35,686 bases of DNA from JACQFK01 sp035644495 (GCA_035644495.1 DASQOM010000035.1:1-35686), one strand, 5' to 3'; numbered from the stretch's first letter, positions 22,755 through 30,266 are shown. The notes: a model not told the origin generated them from the sequence alone. A program made the numbers and translations.

Positions 22755-24102
22755 GTCCTGGAGGGACCGGGACCGCAGGGTCCTCTGGCATCCCTTCACG
22801 CAGCAGAAGCTGTGGATGGACGAGGACTTCCCGGTCATCGTGAAGGGGAAGGGCGCGACGCTGATCGACGCCGACGGAAAGGCCTACCTCGACGGCGTCT
22901 CGAGCCTCTGGTGCAACATCCACGGCCACGCCCGCCGCGAGATCAACGCGGCGATGAAGAAACAGCTCGACCTCGTCGCCCACGCCACCTTCCTCGGCGT
23001 GACCCATCCGTCGGCGGTCGAGCTGGGCGAGAAGCTCGTGAAGGCCGCGCCCCGGGGGCTGACGCGCGTGTTCTACTCCGACAACGGGTCGACGGCCGTC
23101 GAGGTCGCGCTCAAAATGGCGTTCCAGTACTGGCAGCAGACGGGGCGGCCGAGGCGCACGAAGTACGTGACCCTGGACGCCGGCTATCACGGCGACACCG
23201 TCGGCGCGATGAGCGTCGGCGGCATCGACCTCTTCCACGGCGTCTACAAGCCGCTGATGTTCCAGGCCATCCGGGGCCCGTCGACCTATGCCTACCGCTG
23301 CCCGAAGGCGAAGACGCTGACGGACTGCGGCAGGCACTGCCTCGAGGAGATCGAGGCGATCCTGAAGACGCATGCCCACGAGGTCGCGGCGCTTGTCCTC
23401 GAGCCGCTGATCCAGGGCGCCGGCGGCATGATCACCCAGCCTCCGGGATTCGTGAAGTCGCTCCGGGCGCTCTGCGACCGCTACGAGGTGTTCCTCATCG
23501 CGGACGAGGTCCTCACCGGCTTCGGCCGCATGGGCCGGATGTTCGCCTGCGAGATCGAGGGGGTGACGCCCGACTTCATGGCCGTCTCGAAGGGCCTCAC
23601 CGGCGGCTACCTTCCGCTGGCCGCGACGCTGACCACCGAGCGCGTCTACGAGGGATTCCTCGGCGACTTCCGGGACCGGCGGACCTTCTTCCACGGGCAC
23701 ACCTATACCGGGAATCCGCTGGCCTGCGCGGGCGCCCTGGCCGCGCTCGGGATCTTCGAGCGCGAGAACACCCTCGAGAAGACCCGCAAGAAGATCCACT
23801 ACATGGGGAATCTCCTCCAGGATTTCTACATGATCGACCAGGTGGGGGACATCCGCACCTGCGGCCTGATCGCGGGCATCGAGCTGGTCCGCAACCCGGA
23901 GACGAAGGAGCCTTATCCCTTCGAGCTGAGGATGGGCCACCGGGTGACCGTGGAGGCGCGGAAGCGTGGCATCATCACCCGGCCGCTCGGGGATACGCTC
24001 GTCCTGATGCCGCCCCTCGCGATCACCGACAAGGAGCTCGAGAAGCTGGTCGGCGGGCTGGTCGAGGCGACGAAGGCCGCGATCGCCTCGGTCACTTCCT
24101 AG
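22705..24102 (+). CDS. bioA: Adenosylmethionine-8-amino-7-oxononanoate aminotransferase
   Basis: Converts 8-amino-7-oxononanoate to 7,8-diaminononanoate, with PLP as cofactor; the usual amino donor is SAM (lysine in some). The 465-aa class III aminotransferase has LWHPFTQQKLW, DGVSSLWCNIHGH, VFYSDNGSTAVEVALKMAFQYWQ, DAGYHGDTVGAMSVG and FLIADEVLTGFGRMG. The PLP lysine is K296 in AVSKGLTGGYLPLAAT, and FHGHTYTGNPLACA follows. The ATG at 22705 would overlap bioF by 50 nt. A TTG at 22720, preceded by AAAGGG at good spacing, is an equally plausible start. bioD and bioB are not in this window. The last 11 bp overlap the convergent gene. Confidence 0.92.
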   Translation: MKGNTLKRSSKPSGKSESWRDRDRRVLWHPFTQQKLWMDEDFPVIVKGKGATLIDADGKAYLDGVSSLWCNIHGHARREINAAMKKQLDLVAHATFLGVTHPSAVELGEKLVKAAPRGLTRVFYSDNGSTAVEVALKMAFQYWQQTGRPRRTKYVTLDAGYHGDTVGAMSVGGIDLFHGVYKPLMFQAIRGPSTYAYRCPKAKTLTDCGRHCLEEIEAILKTHAHEVAALVLEPLIQGAGGMITQPPGFVKSLRALCDRYEVFLIADEVLTGFGRMGRMFACEIEGVTPDFMAVSKGLTGGYLPLAATLTTERVYEGFLGDFRDRRTFFHGHTYTGNPLACAGALAALGIFERENTLEKTRKKIHYMGNLLQDFYMIDQVGDIRTCGLIAGIELVRNPETKEPYPFELRMGHRVTVEARKRGIITRPLGDTLVLMPPLAITDKELEKLVGGLVEATKAAIASVTS

Positions 24103-25438
24103 ACGCGGCCGCGGCGCGGAGGAAGCCGCCGCGGAAGACCTTCTCGGCCGCGTCGGCGGGGCCGTTCAGCTCGCGCGCCGTGGCCAGGTAGAGGCGCGCC
24201 AGGTCGTCGCGTCCGTCGCAGAAGAAGAAGAGCGCCGCCTTCACGTAGGTCAGCCCCTCCTCGGCGGGCAGCGTTTTTCCGATCGTCCAGCCGACCAGCA
24301 GGTCGGCGTGCAGACGGTCGAAGGGGGCTTCGGCCGCCGTCTCGCCGGGCTCCAGCACGACGCGGTCCTCCTGAACGCGGGAGATTTTCCCCGTGACCCG
24401 CTTCCCGTCGACCAGGAGCAGCGAGGCCTCCTGCCCCGTGCGGCCGCGCAGCGCGCGAAGGAAGGCCTCCCAGAACGACGACGCGTCGACGACCGACGCG
24501 CGTTCCGCGAGGATCTCGTCCTTGATCGCGGCGTTCGGGGCCGACGCCGCCGCGGCGCTCATCTCCTTCAGCGCCTCCTCATAGCGGCGGGCGCGGACGA
24601 GGGCGAGCAGTTTCGGCGCGGTCTCCTCGCGGAACGCGCGGCGCACGTCCTCTCCCTTCCTGGACTGGTCGAAGCGCTCCCGTTCGGCGGCCGCCTGCTG
24701 GAGCTCGCCGATCGACTTCCGGCAGCGCTCCGCCACCTCGGGGATGGCGCCGCGGGCGACCGATTCGAAGACGGGGACCGCGGCCGCATAGTCCCCCTTG
24801 TCGGCGAGCGTCCGCGCCTTCGCCGCGGCTTCGTTATAGGTGAGGCGGCTGGCGTTCTCCAGCGCCGAGATCTCGACGTCCGCGCGCTGCTGGAGCAGGT
24901 CGCGCGTCTGCGCATGGCGGTAGGCCAGCAGGGTCTCGATCGCGTCGACATAATGCCCGGCCGCTGCGAGCGACTGCGCGTCCTTCCGCGTGCCGTCGAA
25001 CTCGTGGTCCAGCAGCGCCTGCAGGGACGTGGATGCGGCGCGCTGGCGGTCGTCGGCCTTGCGCGCCCACGACGTGGTGGGATGCTTCGTCATCACCTCG
25101 CGCCAGCGGGCGATGCGCTTTCCGTACTCGCCGGGTTCGGCGCGCTCGAAGGCCTCGGCGGCCTCGTAGAGGCGCCGGGCCTCCAGCTCCTCGCCGGTGT
25201 CGGCGGCGGGTGCGTCGGTCGGGCGCCTGCCGGGACCCGCCTTCTCTGTCTTCGCGGCGGAGGATTCTCCGGGACCCGCAGCCGAGGTCTCCGAAGGAGC
25301 GGAACTGTTGCGCGGGAGGAGCATCGAGGCCGCGCCGGCCGCCAGGAGCAGCCCGGCGGCGCCGAGCGCGACCCAGAGTTTCAGTTGGGACGGGCGATCG
25401 GGCTCGGTGGGGAGCAGCGGCTCGGCGGGACTGCCCAT
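24092..25438 (-). CDS. Single-pass membrane protein with TPR-like helices and a small SH3-like segment
   Basis: A 448-aa protein. A short Pro-rich cytoplasmic end precedes one TM helix at about 20-42 (LKLWVALGAAGLLLAAGAASMLL). An Ala/Ser/Pro-rich linker runs to about 85. A long helical region (about 85-330) of TPR-like repeats follows, for example ARRLYEAAEAFERAEPGEYGKRIARWREVMTKHP and AAGHYVDAIETLLAYRHAQTR. Near 345-400 is a small beta-rich segment (SLLLVDGKRVTGKISRVQEDRVVLEPG) like the SH3-like units often found in planctomycete envelope proteins; that comparison is from memory. The final part (EGLTYVKAALFFFCDGRDDLARLYLATARELN) is again TPR-like. Start codon directly abuts the stop of the upstream gene, so the two are one unit. 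Function unknown. Confidence 0.8.
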   Translation of the reverse strand: MGSPAEPLLPTEPDRPSQLKLWVALGAAGLLLAAGAASMLLPRNSSAPSETSAAGPGESSAAKTEKAGPGRRPTDAPAADTGEELEARRLYEAAEAFERAEPGEYGKRIARWREVMTKHPTTSWARKADDRQRAASTSLQALLDHEFDGTRKDAQSLAAAGHYVDAIETLLAYRHAQTRDLLQQRADVEISALENASRLTYNEAAAKARTLADKGDYAAAVPVFESVARGAIPEVAERCRKSIGELQQAAAERERFDQSRKGEDVRRAFREETAPKLLALVRARRYEEALKEMSAAAASAPNAAIKDEILAERASVVDASSFWEAFLRALRGRTGQEASLLLVDGKRVTGKISRVQEDRVVLEPGETAAEAPFDRLHADLLVGWTIGKTLPAEEGLTYVKAALFFFCDGRDDLARLYLATARELNGPADAAEKVFRGGFLRAAAASRK

Positions 25439-26809
25439 TCAGGGTACGATGCTTTCCATCGGGAGGTCGTAGGTGGCGAAGGCGGCCGGCTCGACGGGCC
25501 ACCCCTTCTTCGCCTGCTCCTCCCACCACGCCTTATCCTCGTCCATCACCGTCTTGCGGCTGGTCGCCCACCAGGTCTCGAAATGGCTCAGGTTCTGCTG
25601 GCGGACTCCGGAGAACTTTCGGAGGAAGTGAAGGCAGACGCGGTGCGTCTCGGCGTCCGGCGAGCGGGCGCCCTCCAGCAGCGTCGGATAGTTCGCCTTG
25701 CCCAGCTTCATCAGCGAGACCGCCGAGTCCTTCGTGTAGCTGGCCAGCGCCTTCAGCAGCATCGGCCCAGCGGCCTTGTCGCCGATCACGCCCAGCTGGC
25801 GGATCGCCTCGGTCTGCACACGCGGGCTGCGGTTCTTCGTCAGGAGATCCTTCAGCTGCGGAACCGAGAGCGCATGGAATTGGCGGAAGACCGACGCGAA
25901 CGCGGCGCGGTCGGGGTGCGTCGTCGGCGGGGCGTCCTCGAACCAGTCCATGACGAAGTCGAACGCGGCGCGGTCGCCTGCGGCGTGAAGGATCGAGAAC
26001 GCGAGGGAGCGGCGGCCGGGGTCGGTCTCCTTCTTGACCCAGACGAGCGATTTCAGGACGACGGCGGAGTCCATATAGCCGAGGCCTTCCGAGACCGCAT
26101 GGAGGACGGCGGGCTCGCGTTCGGCCTCGAGCAGATGCAGCAGCGGGGAGAGATGGAGCGGCGACGGCGGGTGGGTCAGGCGCTTGACCGCGTCGAGGCG
26201 GCGCGCGGTGTCGGCATGGGAGAGGTCCTGCGCCGCGGCGACGAGGCCGCCGCCCAGCTCGTCGCTCAGGATCCACGCGCGCTCGGCGGCGGCGGGAGGG
26301 CTGAAGGCGAAGGGCGTGTCGTCGAGCGCCACCTTGCCCGACTTCGCGCCCGTCACCGAGATGTCCGAGGTGGCGGCCCCGCGGCAGATCCGGATGAACT
26401 GCATCATCAGCTGGATCCCGTTGGGGATCGAGGAGGTCGACGTGCCCGAATAGTGCGGCTGCAGCGTCTGGTAGGTGGCCACGGCGCCCTGCGCGATCTC
26501 GATCGCCAGCGCCAGCTTCTGGTTGCGGACGGGGTTGGCCTCGTCGAGCTGCCGGGCCTCCTCGAAGGTGCGCTTGGCTTCGCGGAAGCGGTCGTCGGCC
26601 CGCTGCATCACGTCACGGAGGTTGTCGAAGACGAGGGCGACGTCGGCTTCGGGGATGCGGCGGGGTCCCGTCACGGTCTGCACGACGTATTCCCCCGCCG
26701 CCTTCGTCACGGGCCCCTCGTACTTCTCGCCTTTTCGGGTGATGAGGACGTTGTCGCCGGCGCAGAGGCAGAGAAGGGCGGTCAGGAGGCCGATCCAGGT
26801 GCCGTGCAC
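25439..26809 (-). CDS. Secreted or membrane-associated HEAT-repeat protein with an N-terminal SH3-like domain
   Basis: A 456-aa protein with a hydrophobic signal (GTWIGLLTALLCLCAG). A small beta-rich domain at about 20-60 follows (VLITRKGEKYEGPVTKAAGEYVVQTVTGPRRIPEADVALVF). Two helices at about 65-120 lead into a HEAT-like region, about 195-400: RRLDAVKRLTHPPSPLHLSPLLHLLEAE, SEGLGYMDSAVVLKSLVW, LKDLLTKNRSPRVQTEAIRQLGVIGDKAAGPMLLKAL. It ends with a Trp-rich tail (FETWWATSRKTV...DKAWWEEQAKKGW). The SH3-like domain has a cousin in the downstream partner (24092-25438). GTG start, with TATATA about 5 nt upstream, suggesting another leaderless or near-leaderless mRNA. No enzyme motif seen; probably a protein-interaction scaffold. 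Confidence 0.8.
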   Translation of the reverse strand: MHGTWIGLLTALLCLCAGDNVLITRKGEKYEGPVTKAAGEYVVQTVTGPRRIPEADVALVFDNLRDVMQRADDRFREAKRTFEEARQLDEANPVRNQKLALAIEIAQGAVATYQTLQPHYSGTSTSSIPNGIQLMMQFIRICRGAATSDISVTGAKSGKVALDDTPFAFSPPAAAERAWILSDELGGGLVAAAQDLSHADTARRLDAVKRLTHPPSPLHLSPLLHLLEAEREPAVLHAVSEGLGYMDSAVVLKSLVWVKKETDPGRRSLAFSILHAAGDRAAFDFVMDWFEDAPPTTHPDRAAFASVFRQFHALSVPQLKDLLTKNRSPRVQTEAIRQLGVIGDKAAGPMLLKALASYTKDSAVSLMKLGKANYPTLLEGARSPDAETHRVCLHFLRKFSGVRQQNLSHFETWWATSRKTVMDEDKAWWEEQAKKGWPVEPAAFATYDLPMESIVP

Positions 26810-26855
26810 AGCTATATATACACCCCTCTTCGGGGAAAGGATAGGATGAGCCTCG
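26810..26855. promoter_or_regulatory. Compact 46-bp divergent promoter region
   Basis: This gap serves two divergent genes. TATATA on the minus strand lies 5 nt before the GTG at 26809. TAGGAT on the plus strand (26842-26847) lies 8 nt before the ATG at 26856. The -35 elements are poor for both. CCCC-TCTT-CGGGG forms a small hairpin between them. Both genes would have almost no 5' leader. Confidence 0.4.
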
Positions 26856-27278
26856 ATGGGTCGTTCCGAGCTCCATCGCGAGTTGGAAGAAATCTATGCC
26901 GACCTCGACCGCGAGCTCGCCGGGCTGCGGCCGCTGTGCCGGACGTCGGGCCGCTGCTGCCGCTTCAAAGCCTTCGACCACCAGCTCTGGACGACGGGCG
27001 TCGAGCTCGACTACCTGATCGGGCACGAGGGGCTTCCCTCCGCCCCGGCGGCGGAGGAGGGGACCTGTCCGTATCTGAAGGACGGGCTCTGCTCCGTCCG
27101 CGACCATCGCATGCTCGGCTGCCGGATCTTCTTCTGCGACGCGTCCTATGCCGGCGCGATGAACCCGCTCTACGAAAAGTACCACGCCCGCATCAAGGAC
27201 CTGCACCGCCGGCACGGCTCGCCCTATCAGTACGGCGAGCTGCTCGCCTCCCTCCGCCAAAGGGCGGAAAGACCCTAG
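26856..27278 (+). CDS. YkgJ-like zinc/iron-chelating domain protein
   Basis: A soluble 140-aa protein with seven cysteines at residues 28, 34, 35, 71, 79, 89 and 94. The spacing C-x5-CC...C-x7-C...C-x4-C, with CRTSGRCCRF, TCPYLKDGLCSVRDHRMLGCR and FFCD, matches the YkgJ / UPF0153 family of putative Zn or Fe-S cluster-binding proteins. The N-terminal 25 residues form a helix (HRELEEIYADLDRELAGL). The biochemical role of the family is unsettled. The TAG stop is followed in the same frame by 29 more sense codons to a TAA (27366-27368), discussed under findings. Confidence 0.85.
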   Translation: MGRSELHRELEEIYADLDRELAGLRPLCRTSGRCCRFKAFDHQLWTTGVELDYLIGHEGLPSAPAAEEGTCPYLKDGLCSVRDHRMLGCRIFFCDASYAGAMNPLYEKYHARIKDLHRRHGSPYQYGELLASLRQRAERP

Positions 27279-27368
27279 GCGGAATCCGGATGCTGCTGGG
27301 AAAGCCCCACGGAGTTCCTGCGCGGCGAGCTCATCGAAGTATCGGGCAAGGGCCGGAAGCTTCGCTAA

Positions 27369-27390
27369 GCCTTCAAACAGTTTTGTAGGC
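27369..27390 (+). promoter_or_regulatory. Imperfect inverted repeat upstream of the first sigma-54 promoter
   Basis: GCCT-t-CAAA and TTTG-t-AGGC pair around a 6-nt centre, with one mismatch in the stem. It begins just after the upstream TAA codon and lies 31-52 bp before the -24 box. It could be a weak terminator, or a binding site for a sigma-54 activator or modulator. The second sigma-54 promoter has a related CCTTCA...TTTGT stretch (27794-27806). Confidence 0.35.
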
Positions 27391-27420
27391 GTCTCCTCCC
27401 TCTCACCCCGCACAACGCCG

Positions 27421-27436
27421 TGGCATGGCGCTTGCA
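27421..27436 (+). promoter_or_regulatory. Sigma-54 (RpoN) promoter of the Hpt gene
   Basis: TGGCATG-N4-TTGCA matches the sigma-54 consensus, with GG (27422-27423) and GC (27434-27435) separated by exactly 10 nt. The predicted start is near 27447, only 2 nt before the Hpt ATG at 27449. An activator ATPase of the NtrC/FleQ type, not present in the window, would be required. Confidence 0.85.
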
Positions 27437-27448
27437 GTTCCTCACGAT

Positions 27449-27790
27449 ATGGACATCGACTCGTCCGCCCTGCAACGACTTGTCAGCGTCGGAGGGCGGG
27501 ACCTTCTGGACAAGATGATCGGGCTCTTCCTGGAAAACACCCCGGGGCGCCTCTCCGTCGCCCGCTCCAGATCCGATCTCGGGGACTGGAGCTCGGTCGA
27601 ACGCGCCGCGCACTCCATGAAATCCAGCGCCGCCTACCTGGGATTGCGCGACTTCCGTGTCCGGGCCGAACGGATCGAGACCTGCGCGCGGGAGGGGCTT
27701 CGGGGAGATCTCGGAGCCCAGGTCGAAGGACTCCTGCGGGCCTTTGACGCCGCCCGGGAAGGGCTCCCCCAGGCGGTCCTGGCGCTCTAA
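27449..27790 (+). CDS. Histidine phosphotransfer (Hpt) domain protein
   Basis: A single-domain phosphorelay intermediate of 113 aa. The active-site helix is VERAAHSMKSSAAYLGLRDF, with the phospho-accepting H55 in the usual AHxxKxSxxxLG context. It begins MDIDSSALQRLVSVGGRDLLDKMIGLFLENTPGRL, the typical first helices of Hpt proteins. An earlier in-frame ATG (27425) lies inside the sigma-54 promoter and upstream of the predicted transcript start, so it cannot be used from that promoter. The ATG at 27449 gives the standard start and a leader of about 2 nt. It presumably passes phosphoryl groups to the REC domains encoded just downstream. No histidine kinase gene is in the window. Confidence 0.9.
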   Translation: MDIDSSALQRLVSVGGRDLLDKMIGLFLENTPGRLSVARSRSDLGDWSSVERAAHSMKSSAAYLGLRDFRVRAERIETCAREGLRGDLGAQVEGLLRAFDAAREGLPQAVLAL

Positions 27791-27859
27791 AACCCTTCAG
27801 ATTTGTCCCCCCATCCCCCGGGATTGTCGATCCGTCCCCCGCCCTCCCTCGAATCCCGG

Positions 27860-27875
27860 TGGCATGCCAATTGCA
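27860..27875 (+). promoter_or_regulatory. Sigma-54 (RpoN) promoter of the diguanylate cyclase gene
   Basis: TGGCATG-N4-TTGCA has GG (27861-27862) and GC (27873-27874) exactly 10 nt apart. It shares GTGGCATG and TTGCAGTTC with the promoter at 27421. The predicted start is near 27886, followed by GGAGGAAGG (27891-27899) and the ATG at 27906. Confidence 0.87.
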
Positions 27876-27905
27876 GTTCTGGGGTGGAACGGAGGAAGGT
27901 GAACC

Positions 27906-29444
27906 ATGCGTGAACTGCAGATCTGGTACCGCGACCGGCTTCCGGCGCGGATCGCGGCCCTGGAAGCCGCCCGGTCGGGCCTGGAACAACCCGGGGACGA
28001 AGCCCTGGGCTCCGTCCGGCGCCTGGCCCATATCCTCCGCGGATCCGGCGGCACCTACGGCTTCCCCGAAATCACCCAGGCGGCGGCCCTGGTCGAGGAC
28101 GCCCCTGCCGAGCGGGTCCTCGAGCCCCTCGATGCGCTGATCCGGACCCTGCGCACCGTGGCGCTTCCCAACGCCGGCGAGCGGAGCAGCATCCTGATCA
28201 TCGACGACGACGTCGAGGTCGCCGGCTTCATGCAGACGCTCCTGAGCGCGCCCGACCGGCAGATCCTCGTGGCCCACACGGGAGCCCAGGGCATGGCGGT
28301 CCTCGAGTCCCAGGAGGTCTCGCTGATCATCCTCGACCTGATCCTTCCCGACGCCGACGGCCGCAACCTGCTCGTGAAGATCCGCGAAAAGCTCACGACG
28401 GCGACGACGCCGGTGCTCGTCGTCTCGTTCAAGAGCGCCGCGCAGACCCGCATCGAATGCATGGCCCTGGGGGCCGACGGCTTCCTCGAGAAACCGATCT
28501 CGCCCGAGCAGCTCCAGGCGGCCGTGGACGCCCGGCTGGTCAAACGGCCGGAAGGCGCCCGCGAGCAGCGCCGGGACCCGCTGACCGGCCTCCCCAATCG
28601 TGCGGCCTTCCTCGAGACCTTCGACCGGGTCCAGTACGTCGCGCGTGTCGCCGGCGCCCCGCTGAGCATCGCGCTGATCGACGTCGACCACTTCGACCTG
28701 GTGAACGACATCTGCGGGCGGCAGATCGGCGACCAGGTGCTCCGGCGCGTGGCGTCGCTGATCTCGAAGTCGCTGCAGCCGTCGGACCTGGTGGCCCGCT
28801 GGGGCGGCGAGGAGTTCGCGGTGCTGCTCCCCGACCGGAACATCAAGGAGGCGTCGGCGGCGCTGAACGAGGCGCTGACCGCGCTGAAGAACGAGAGTTT
28901 CGCGGCCGCGACCGGCCAGACGCTGCAGATCACGTTCTCCGCCGGCGTGGTGCCGGTCCCCCCGGGCGCCACGGTCGAGGAGTCGATGTCCGACGCCGAC
29001 CGCCACCTGTACCTGGCGAAGCAGGGCGGCCTGGACCGCGTGGTGTCGCCCGAGGACAAGGTCGAAGCGCCCCGGAAGAAGATCCTGCTCGCCGAGGACG
29101 ACGAGATGATCCGCATCGTGATCCGCCGGCTCCTGGAGCGCGAGGGATACGAGGTCGTGACGTGCGCCGACGGCTCGGCGGCGCTGGCCTCCGCCTACGA
29201 GAACACCTACTCGATGATCCTGTCCGACATCCGCATGCCGCGTCTCGACGGGTTCGAGCTGCTGCGGCGGCTGCGCGAGCAGCCGGCGACGGAGCAGACC
29301 CCCGTCGTGATGCTGACCTCCATGGGGAAGGACCAGGACGTGCAGATGGGATTCGAGCTGGGCGCGGACGACTACATCGTCAAGCCCTTCAGCTCGACCG
29401 AGCTGCTGACGCGCGTGCGCCGGCTTCTGAAAAAGGTTTCCTGA
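27906..29444 (+). CDS. Hpt-REC-GGDEF-REC hybrid response regulator / diguanylate cyclase
   Basis: A soluble 512-aa signalling protein. An Hpt-like domain spans about 1-85, with H42 in RRLAHILRGSGGTYG. REC1 is at about 94-212, with D100-D101, phospho-acceptor D144 in LDLILPDADG, and K196. A GGDEF domain at about 222-385 has DPLTGLPNRAAF, a DVDHFDLVND metal site and GGEEF at 300-304, so c-di-GMP synthesis should be active. The autoinhibitory RxxD site reads QPSD (291-294), so product inhibition is probably lost. REC2 is at about 393-510, with D441 in SDIRMPRLDG and K493. It can therefore both receive and hold phosphoryl groups at up to three sites. It has its own sigma-54 promoter and a strong ribosome-binding site. 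The next gene follows within 19 nt. Confidence 0.92.
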   Translation: MRELQIWYRDRLPARIAALEAARSGLEQPGDEALGSVRRLAHILRGSGGTYGFPEITQAAALVEDAPAERVLEPLDALIRTLRTVALPNAGERSSILIIDDDVEVAGFMQTLLSAPDRQILVAHTGAQGMAVLESQEVSLIILDLILPDADGRNLLVKIREKLTTATTPVLVVSFKSAAQTRIECMALGADGFLEKPISPEQLQAAVDARLVKRPEGAREQRRDPLTGLPNRAAFLETFDRVQYVARVAGAPLSIALIDVDHFDLVNDICGRQIGDQVLRRVASLISKSLQPSDLVARWGGEEFAVLLPDRNIKEASAALNEALTALKNESFAAATGQTLQITFSAGVVPVPPGATVEESMSDADRHLYLAKQGGLDRVVSPEDKVEAPRKKILLAEDDEMIRIVIRRLLEREGYEVVTCADGSAALASAYENTYSMILSDIRMPRLDGFELLRRLREQPATEQTPVVMLTSMGKDQDVQMGFELGADDYIVKPFSSTELLTRVRRLLKKVS

Positions 29445-29462
29445 ACGGACGAAGGAGGGGAT

Positions 29463-30185
29463 ATGGCGCTCTACCGGATCCTGGTGGTCGACGACGACCT
29501 GGACCTGATGCAGGCGGTGGCCGCGACGCTGCGGGCCGCGGACTACGAGGTGGCGACCGCGAAGGACGGCTGGGACGGCCTCGCGCAGGCGCGCCGGCTC
29601 CGGCCGGACCTGGTGCTGCTCGACGTGACGATGCCGCAGATGGACGGTTGGACGTTCATGAAGTTCGTTCGGGCCCATCAGGACCTGGCCGCGATCCCCG
29701 TGATCTTCCTCACCGGGTCGACGTCGGCCGCGGACCGGGAGCGCGGGATGCGCCTGGGGGCGGCGGCCTACATGCCGAAGCCGGTGGAGCCCGAGCGGCT
29801 GCTCTCCGAGGTCGCGTCGGTGCTGGACCGCCGCGGGGCGGCGCCGGCGGAGATCCGCGGGACGGACCTGCGGTCCACGGGGGAGAAGAACCGCCTGCGG
29901 ATGAGCGGGCGCACGGAGCAGATGAGCCTGATCGCGCTGCTGTCGATCCTGGGCGCGGGCGAGCGGACCGGGGTCCTCGAGGTGATGAAGGGGCCGGCGG
30001 GGGACCGGGGCCGGATCCTGCTCCGCAAGGGGCGGGTGGCGAGCGCGCGGGTGGAGGGTCTGCGCAACGCGACCGGACTGGATGCGGTGGAGGCCCTGGG
30101 CAAGTGGCGGGACGGCGCGTTCACGTTCGTCGAGGAGGAGATGCTCATCGGCGAGGACGCGAGCGCGGCGGTGCCCCGCCTCTAG
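29463..30185 (+). CDS. Response regulator with C-terminal DUF4388 (PATAN-type) domain
   Basis: A 240-aa protein. The receiver is at about 1-122, with D10-D12 acidic cluster, phospho-acceptor D54 in LLDVTMPQMDG, T84 and K106 in MPKPVEP, so it should be phosphorylatable. The C-terminal part (about 145-235) reads MSGRTEQMSLIALLSILGAGERTGVLEVMKG, then ILLRKGRVASARVEGLRNATGLDAVEAL and KWRDGAFTFVEEE. This is the DUF4388 pattern, related to the PATAN domains of PatA-like regulators, which mediate protein contacts. It lacks a DNA-binding or enzymatic output. Preceded by GAAGGAGGGG 7 nt from the ATG, in the same transcription unit as the cyclase. It may be the final acceptor of the relay. Confidence 0.88.
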   Translation: MALYRILVVDDDLDLMQAVAATLRAADYEVATAKDGWDGLAQARRLRPDLVLLDVTMPQMDGWTFMKFVRAHQDLAAIPVIFLTGSTSAADRERGMRLGAAAYMPKPVEPERLLSEVASVLDRRGAAPAEIRGTDLRSTGEKNRLRMSGRTEQMSLIALLSILGAGERTGVLEVMKGPAGDRGRILLRKGRVASARVEGLRNATGLDAVEALGKWRDGAFTFVEEEMLIGEDASAAVPRL

Positions 30186-30231
30186 GAGGGAACACAACGT
30201 CACGAAGGACACCGAGGCCGTCAAGACGAGC

Positions 30232-30251
30232 CGGGGACGGCTTGATCCCCG
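30232..30251. terminator. Hairpin between convergent genes, no T run
   Basis: CGGGGA (30232-30237) pairs with TCCCCG (30246-30251) across 8 nt, in the 81-bp gap between the REC-DUF4388 gene and the TerC-family gene. It may mark transcript ends. No U tract is present. Confidence 0.25.
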
Positions 30252-30266
30252 AGACGCCCGGTTCCC

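Noticed and set aside
24308..27388. 1026-codon open frame on the plus strand
   Set aside because: Antisense to the two coupled envelope genes and overlapping the YkgJ gene; composition is Arg/Gly/Leu-rich with no recognisable domain.
27425..27448. Earlier in-frame ATG for the Hpt gene
   Set aside because: It lies inside the -24/-12 sigma-54 element and upstream of the predicted transcript start. The standard Hpt N-terminus begins at 27449.
30183..30200. AGGAGG after the REC-DUF4388 stop codon, suggesting another gene
   Set aside because: No ATG, GTG or TTG follows at suitable spacing, and no coding frame is apparent before the convergent TerC-family gene.
27483..30224. 913-codon open frame on the minus strand
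   Set aside because: Antisense to the Hpt, cyclase and response-regulator genes, whose domains and catalytic residues are unambiguous.
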